DNA of 9,829 bases from Acidimicrobiaceae bacterium (GTDB lineage: Bacteria > Actinomycetota > Acidimicrobiia > Acidimicrobiales > UBA8190): assembly GCA_003131945.1 (NCBI GenBank), contig PKWD01000120.1, positions 237 through 10,065 of the forward strand, written 5' to 3'. The number at the start of each line of letters is the position of its first letter. Position 1 is the first letter of the stretch. The notes under the pieces were generated by a model. It was not told where the DNA came from. It ran no database searches and saw only the letters and a list, made by a program, of their open reading frames with translations. A program made the translations under genes and the position numbers. Positions 6,516 through 9,829 of the stretch are shown piece by piece.

Positions 6516-6719
6516 GTGGACCAGACGGAAATTCCTCGATGCCCTCAATGCGGTGGGAATGCGACCAGTTCCCTCATGAACCCCCAAGGCACCGATACTG
6601 CCGGGGTCCTCTATCAGGCGAAGTTCTGCGGCGACCAGGGCTTGCTGTTCGGGCAAGCAACTGACGGTTCGTGGACCGTACCCCTGAGGCCCTTGGACCC
6701 TGGAAGAGAGACCAACTGA
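6516..6719 (+). CDS. Hypothetical small protein with CPxCG half zinc-ribbon (67 aa)
   Basis: From GTG at 6516 the frame encodes 67 residues with a CPQCGG knuckle at about residues 9-14 and a single further Cys in KFCGDQG near residue 38. The CxxC-G knuckle resembles half of a zinc ribbon, but a complete second CxxC is absent, so metal binding is uncertain. The remainder (LLFGQATDGSWTVPLRPLDP) looks like a folded beta-rich domain rather than random sequence. The spacing from the previous ORF (17 bases, same strand) suggests a two-gene unit. The ribosome site is weak. Function is unknown. Confidence 0.5.
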   Translation: MDQTEIPRCPQCGGNATSSLMNPQGTDTAGVLYQAKFCGDQGLLFGQATDGSWTVPLRPLDPGRETN

Positions 6720-6946
6720 ATCCAGTCATTCATAATCGTGGCCACACGGTTGGCACCCATCACGTGCGAGCCGGAGCGATTTGGGCAGATGCTCTGCGAC
6801 GGGCGCACCGAGGTTGGTGGCGACGTCCGCCTCGGGCCAGTCGAGTGAGTCCTCTCATCCCATCCGACCGTCCTGCCGCCGGCTACCTACTCGAATTCGA
6901 TGCCGCGGCCAAGGATCTCGCCCACAGTCGAGATTTCTGCTCTTGT

Positions 6947-7855
6947 CTATTCGCTTTCTTCGGTCGCCGAGAGTTCGAGCGGAGCGCCCTTCTCCCACGG
7001 TCGGGCATAGACGATCCACGCCACCGCGGCTCCGAGCAGGACGGTGCAGAGGATCCAGCCGAGGGCGGAGGTCCCCACTCCGACGTACTTCAACCCGGAG
7101 GCGAAGATCACGAAGGTGATGACCGGGCGGATGTACCGATCCGGAGCTCTCGACGAGATGAACGACCCCACCACCACCGCCGGCACGCTCCCGATGATGA
7201 TCGAGGAGGTCACCGGCAGCTCGACATGGCCGAAGGCGAGGGCGCCGAGGGCGGCGGCGATCGTGAGCGGGACGGCCTGAGTGAGGTCGGTGCCCACCAG
7301 CTGATTGGCGCCGATCATCGGGTAGAGGAACAGCAGGAGCACGATCATGAGGGACCCCGAGCCCACCGACGTCATGCCCACGATGACGCCGCCGATCATG
7401 CCAGTCAGGACCGTGAGCGGCGGCCGTACCATGAGGGCGTGGACCACGGCGTCACGTGTCTGACCCTTGCGGCGGTCGAGGTAGAAACGCAGGAGCATGG
7501 CCGCCGCTCCAACGAGGAGGGCCGCCCCCAGCGCCGTCTCGATGGTGTTCTGGGAGGACTTCGAGTGACCCAGAAGGCGCAAGAGAAAGGCGCCGAGGAA
7601 GGCCATGGGAACAGACCCGAGGACCATCCAACCGACGAGCTTGAGATTGACCGTGCCTTTGCGCAGGTGCACCGCGGCGCCGAAAGGTCTCATGAAGACG
7701 GCGGCGACCAGGTCGCTGGAGATGGCGGAGGAAGGGGTGACTCCGAAGAGCAGGATCAACATGGGCGTCATAAGCGCGCCCCCACCGGCGCCGGTCATGC
7801 CCACCAGAAAGCCCACGACGGCACTCCCGAGCACGATGTACGGATCGATGTGCAT
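6947..7855 (-). CDS. TauE/SafE-family anion permease (302 aa)
   Basis: TauE/SafE proteins are multi-pass membrane proteins that move sulfite, sulfoacetate or other organic and inorganic anions. This one has about eight hydrophobic segments in two halves. Each half begins with the family glycine motif: VGMTGAGGGALMTPMLI at about residues 18-34, and VGMTSVGSGSLMIVLLL at about 159-175. A basic loop (RFYLDRRKGQTRD, about 123-135) separates the halves. Length is typical. GTG at 7861 and ATG at 7855 are both in frame; I prefer the ATG because AGGGGG lies 5 bases before it and overlaps the GTG. The ATG shares its A with the stop of an uncertain upstream ORF (TGATG), hinting at coupling. The substrate cannot be read from sequence. 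Clustering with two CLC genes suggests an anion-handling role. Confidence 0.88.
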   Translation of the reverse strand: MHIDPYIVLGSAVVGFLVGMTGAGGGALMTPMLILLFGVTPSSAISSDLVAAVFMRPFGAAVHLRKGTVNLKLVGWMVLGSVPMAFLGAFLLRLLGHSKSSQNTIETALGAALLVGAAAMLLRFYLDRRKGQTRDAVVHALMVRPPLTVLTGMIGGVIVGMTSVGSGSLMIVLLLFLYPMIGANQLVGTDLTQAVPLTIAAALGALAFGHVELPVTSSIIIGSVPAVVVGSFISSRAPDRYIRPVITFVIFASGLKYVGVGTSALGWILCTVLLGAAVAWIVYARPWEKGAPLELSATEESE

Positions 7856-8229
7856 CAGCACCCCCTGCGATCGACCGCAACGGGCCGATCACTTACTGTA
7901 CGTGGCCACACCTCAACCTCGTTGCCCGCTCGGACTCGGGCCGTGCCACGGGGGTCGAACTCGACGCTGCGCTGCGACAGTACGAACGCCAGCGCCACCG
8001 GCAGGGACTGGGATCGGCGCAGCCAGATCGGCGGCCACCTCGGACCACCGCGTGGCGCCTGGCGATCTGCCCCACTGCCTTGGGTACCGATCACTGATGG
8101 TCGATCCGGATAGTCCGCTGGGAAGATCGTGAACCGATGAGACCAACGGCTGGCGACCGATGCCCATCGCAGAAAGCGGTGTGCATCGCGGATCTCGAGG
8201 TCCCGCCAAAGGGGAGCACCAAGGACCAC
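7855..8229 (-). CDS. Uncertain ORF, possibly coupled to the TauE/SafE gene (124 aa)
   Basis: I do not recognise this protein. It fills most of the 430-base gap between the second CLC and the TauE/SafE gene, and its stop TGA overlaps the preferred permease start as TGATG, the spacing expected of coupled genes. Against it, the composition is rich in Arg, Pro and Trp (for example RQAPRGGPRWPPIWLRRSQS), as random GC-rich frames often are, and no domain or membrane segment is visible. The C-terminal part (VLSQRSVEFDPRGTARVRAG) looks the most protein-like. GTG at 8229 is a weak start. A competing frame starts at 8290, immediately after the CLC stop (ATG right after TGA), and runs to 7913 with an equally odd composition. 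At most one of them is real. Confidence 0.25.
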   Translation of the reverse strand: MVLGAPLWRDLEIRDAHRFLRWASVASRWSHRFTIFPADYPDRPSVIGTQGSGADRQAPRGGPRWPPIWLRRSQSLPVALAFVLSQRSVEFDPRGTARVRAGNEVEVWPRTVSDRPVAVDRRGC

Positions 8230-8290
8230 CCCACCTCGTGGCTCGCGGCAGGTTTCTGCCCGATGTTTGCAAGTGCTTATCAGATGCCAT

Positions 8291-9686
8291 TCACGTAGCC
8301 GACAGTCGAGCGGAGTAGATCGAGTAGCCGTCGATCCGACGCGCCACTGCGGTGGCGGTGACGGTGGCAGCCATCATCGGAACGACGATCTGGAAGCCGC
8401 TGTGTGTGAGTTCGAGAATCAGAGCGAGGGCGGTCAGTGGCGCTTGCATCGACGCACCCATCATCGCCGCTGCCCCCACCATTGCGTACGCACCGACCGA
8501 CGATCCCGGCCATGCCAACGACCAGGCTACGCCGAGGAAACCGCCCAACGCCGCGCCCGTGCTCAGGGTGGGGGTGAACACGCCACCCGACCCGCCGCTC
8601 CCGAGGCACAGCGCAGTGACCAGTGGCTTCAAAGCGAAGAGGGCGAAGAGCAAGACCAACCCGCCTTGGCCCAGGAAGGCCGAGTGGGCCATGTCCTTGC
8701 CGTTACCGAACAGCTGCGGGTACTCGAGGCCGATCAAGCCGAGCACGGTGAGACCGAGCGGCAGGGCGATGAGGATGCGCCAGCCGGCCGCCCGGTGGTG
8801 CGAGACCCAACCGATGAGCCGGATATATCCCGACGACATGACGCCGATCACCGGACCAACCAGAAGCGCCCAGACGAGGAGCGTCATCGTCATTCGATAG
8901 TCGGGGATGTCGAGGTAGGTGGCGTGGGTGGGGAGGTAGAGCCATGCTGTCGCCGTCGCGATGCACGAACAGGCGACCGCAGCCAGAATGACCGGTAGCG
9001 CAAAGGTCCCGAAGAGGATCTCGGCAGTGAACAATGCCCCCGCCAGCGGCACGTTGTAGACCGCAGCAAGACCGGCGCCCCCGCCGCAGGCAACAAGGAG
9101 TCGGCGTTGGGCCGGAGAGAGCCGAGCCCAACTGGCTAGGACGCTGCCCGAAACACCGCCCATGAGCTTCGGTGCAGCCTCGCCCCATGGAGGCACCCAT
9201 CCCGATCACGACCTCCGAGATAAGCGACGTCAAGATGCTCCGGCGAAACGACAGTCTCCCGTCGCCGCGCCACACCGCGTCATCGATCTCGGACTTGTCG
9301 TACCTCAAATAGCGTCGAAGCAGGTACCAGGCAACTCCGCCGAACACCCCAGCGATGGAAAGCGAGAGCACTCGACGCAAGTCGGAGGCGTGTTCAACTG
9401 CGGTTTGGAGATCGCCAGTGTGATAGTCGAAAGCGAGATGCTGCACACCGAAGAGGATGAGCATCAGCAGATCGCCGAAGAGTCCCGTGGCCACACCTGT
9501 GAGCACGACCATGATCCAGAAGATCGGCGTGAGAGCGGCGTCGCCATCGCCGGTGACGTTAGGCTGCTCCGTCGCCCCCCGACCGGAGGCGATACGCCGC
9601 TTGATAAGCGGCGGCGGGACGCGCAGGCGCTCGCTCTTCTCGCCAGGGCAAGCACGACGACGACGACCTCGCGTGCCATCCGTCAC
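8291..9686 (-). pseudogene. Second CLC-family anion transporter, frameshifted (about 465 aa if restored)
   Basis: This is a different CLC subtype from the MarR-linked one, with no CBS or TrkA-C tail. It starts at GTG 9686 with a good AAGGGAGG ribosome site 5 bases upstream. The first frame carries the N-terminal membrane part (PIFWIMVVLTGVATGLFGDL; GVQHLAFDY) up to GMGASMGR at residues 162-169. The second frame continues with EAAPKLMGGVSG, the VYNVPLAGALFTAEI segment, LGSGGSGGVFTPTL and the closing GYSIYSARLSAT. The join lies at 9180-9181 inside the GRE.AP motif that holds the gating glutamate. Restoring two bases (CGAG to CGAGAG) gives a perfect GREAAPK. Unless the read is wrong or a frameshift is used, the product would be a scrambled protein of up to 327 residues. 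As in the other CLC, the position after the conserved Glu in TAEI is Ile rather than the proton glutamate. Confidence 0.85.
9176..9188 (-). other. Frameshift site in the second CLC gene
   Basis: The minus strand reads ATG GGG CGA GGC T, but the downstream frame requires GAG GCT GCA (E-A-A) starting at 9181. Loss of one GA from CGAGAG explains it as a two-base slippage deletion. A one-base insertion in the GGGG run is the alternative, but it would also remove the motif arginine. Confidence 0.7.
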
Positions 9687-9691
9687 TGGCG

Positions 9692-9699
9692 CCTCCCTT
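9692..9699 (-). promoter_or_regulatory. Ribosome binding site deciding the second CLC start
   Basis: On the minus strand AAGGGAGG is followed by CGCCA and then GTG (9686), an optimal 5-base spacing. This supports the GTG start, even though it gives an unusually long basic N-terminal tail of about 50 residues before the first membrane segment. Confidence 0.7.
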
Positions 9700-9829
9700 C
9701 GTTCGGTGGGAGGGGCCTGCTTTCGTACGTCGTGCTCTTAGCGTGTCCGGAATGGTGACATCGACGCCGTCGCGGAGCCATGGCCACAGCATGCCAGATG
9801 TCTGTATTCGTCCTCTGCCTTCGACGTTC
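9700..9829. other. Upstream region of second CLC, no gene called
   Basis: These 130 bases run to the right edge. One minus-strand frame is open across them into the CLC start region (GMLWPWLRDGVDVTIPDTLR), but it overlaps the CLC gene and has no recognisable domain. No clear promoter boxes or hairpin are visible. Confidence 0.35.

Noticed and set aside
6947..6949. In-frame open continuation after the TauE/SafE stop (about 22 codons)
   Set aside because: It would need stop readthrough. There is no supporting context, and the permease already has a typical length.
7912..8097. Plus-strand frame with a DAALRQYERQR stretch, reminiscent of FAD-monooxygenase C-termini
   Set aside because: The likeness rests on about a dozen residues in a GC-rich frame with no start and no FAD motif. 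A translated search could revive it.
6671..8113. 480-aa plus-strand open frame
   Set aside because: Most of it is antisense to the TauE/SafE gene. Its Glu/Gly/His/Asp-rich, repeat-like composition is what the complement of a hydrophobic GC-rich gene gives, and no domain is visible.
8703..9176. Continuation of the first CLC frame past the frameshift (to 8703)
   Set aside because: It becomes Arg/Pro/Ser-rich out-of-frame sequence while the true CLC motifs continue in the other frame.

Overview
The window is GC-rich, uses GTG starts, has 4-base gene overlaps, and has one promoter that looks set up for leaderless translation. Together with the protein families present this suggests a high-GC Gram-positive bacterium, most likely an actinobacterium. 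That is an inference from composition and style, because no rRNA, tRNA or marker gene is present. All confidently called genes lie on the minus strand. Most plus-strand open frames are antisense shadows of hydrophobic or GC-rich genes.

Layout from left to right. (1) The first 62 codons of a tyrosine integrase, whose DNA-binding arm reads out of the left edge (1-187), so a mobile element boundary is nearby. (2) A DUF885-family zinc peptidase-like protein (438-2102). (3) A 475-base gap holding the decayed end of a small antibiotic-biosynthesis-monooxygenase-like gene with an in-frame stop, a 15-base tandem duplication and a strong inverted repeat. (4) A membrane DUF4118 plus GAF-like protein with no kinase (2578-3330). 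(5) A MarR regulator followed by a CLC chloride/anion transporter with CBS and TrkA-C-like tails (6096 down to 3548). These two are translationally coupled through a GTGA overlap, and an 18-base palindrome sits on the regulator's promoter. (6) Two small, less GC-rich plus-strand ORFs of unknown function (6193-6719). (7) A TauE/SafE-family anion permease (6947-7855). (8) A second CLC transporter (9686 down to 8291), broken by a frameshift exactly at its gating-glutamate motif.

The shared theme is anion movement: two different CLC proteins and one TauE/SafE permease lie within about 6 kb. One CLC is under probable local MarR control, and a kinase-less membrane GAF protein lies downstream of it. 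The simplest reading is an anion or acid-stress region beside a mobile element, with signs of gene decay (a stop-interrupted monooxygenase fragment and a frameshifted CLC). I see no CRISPR array, rRNA or tRNA, and no clear defence system. Nothing here is convincingly a new system. The most distinctive items are the coupled MarR-CLC unit with its perfect palindrome and the frameshift in the second CLC.
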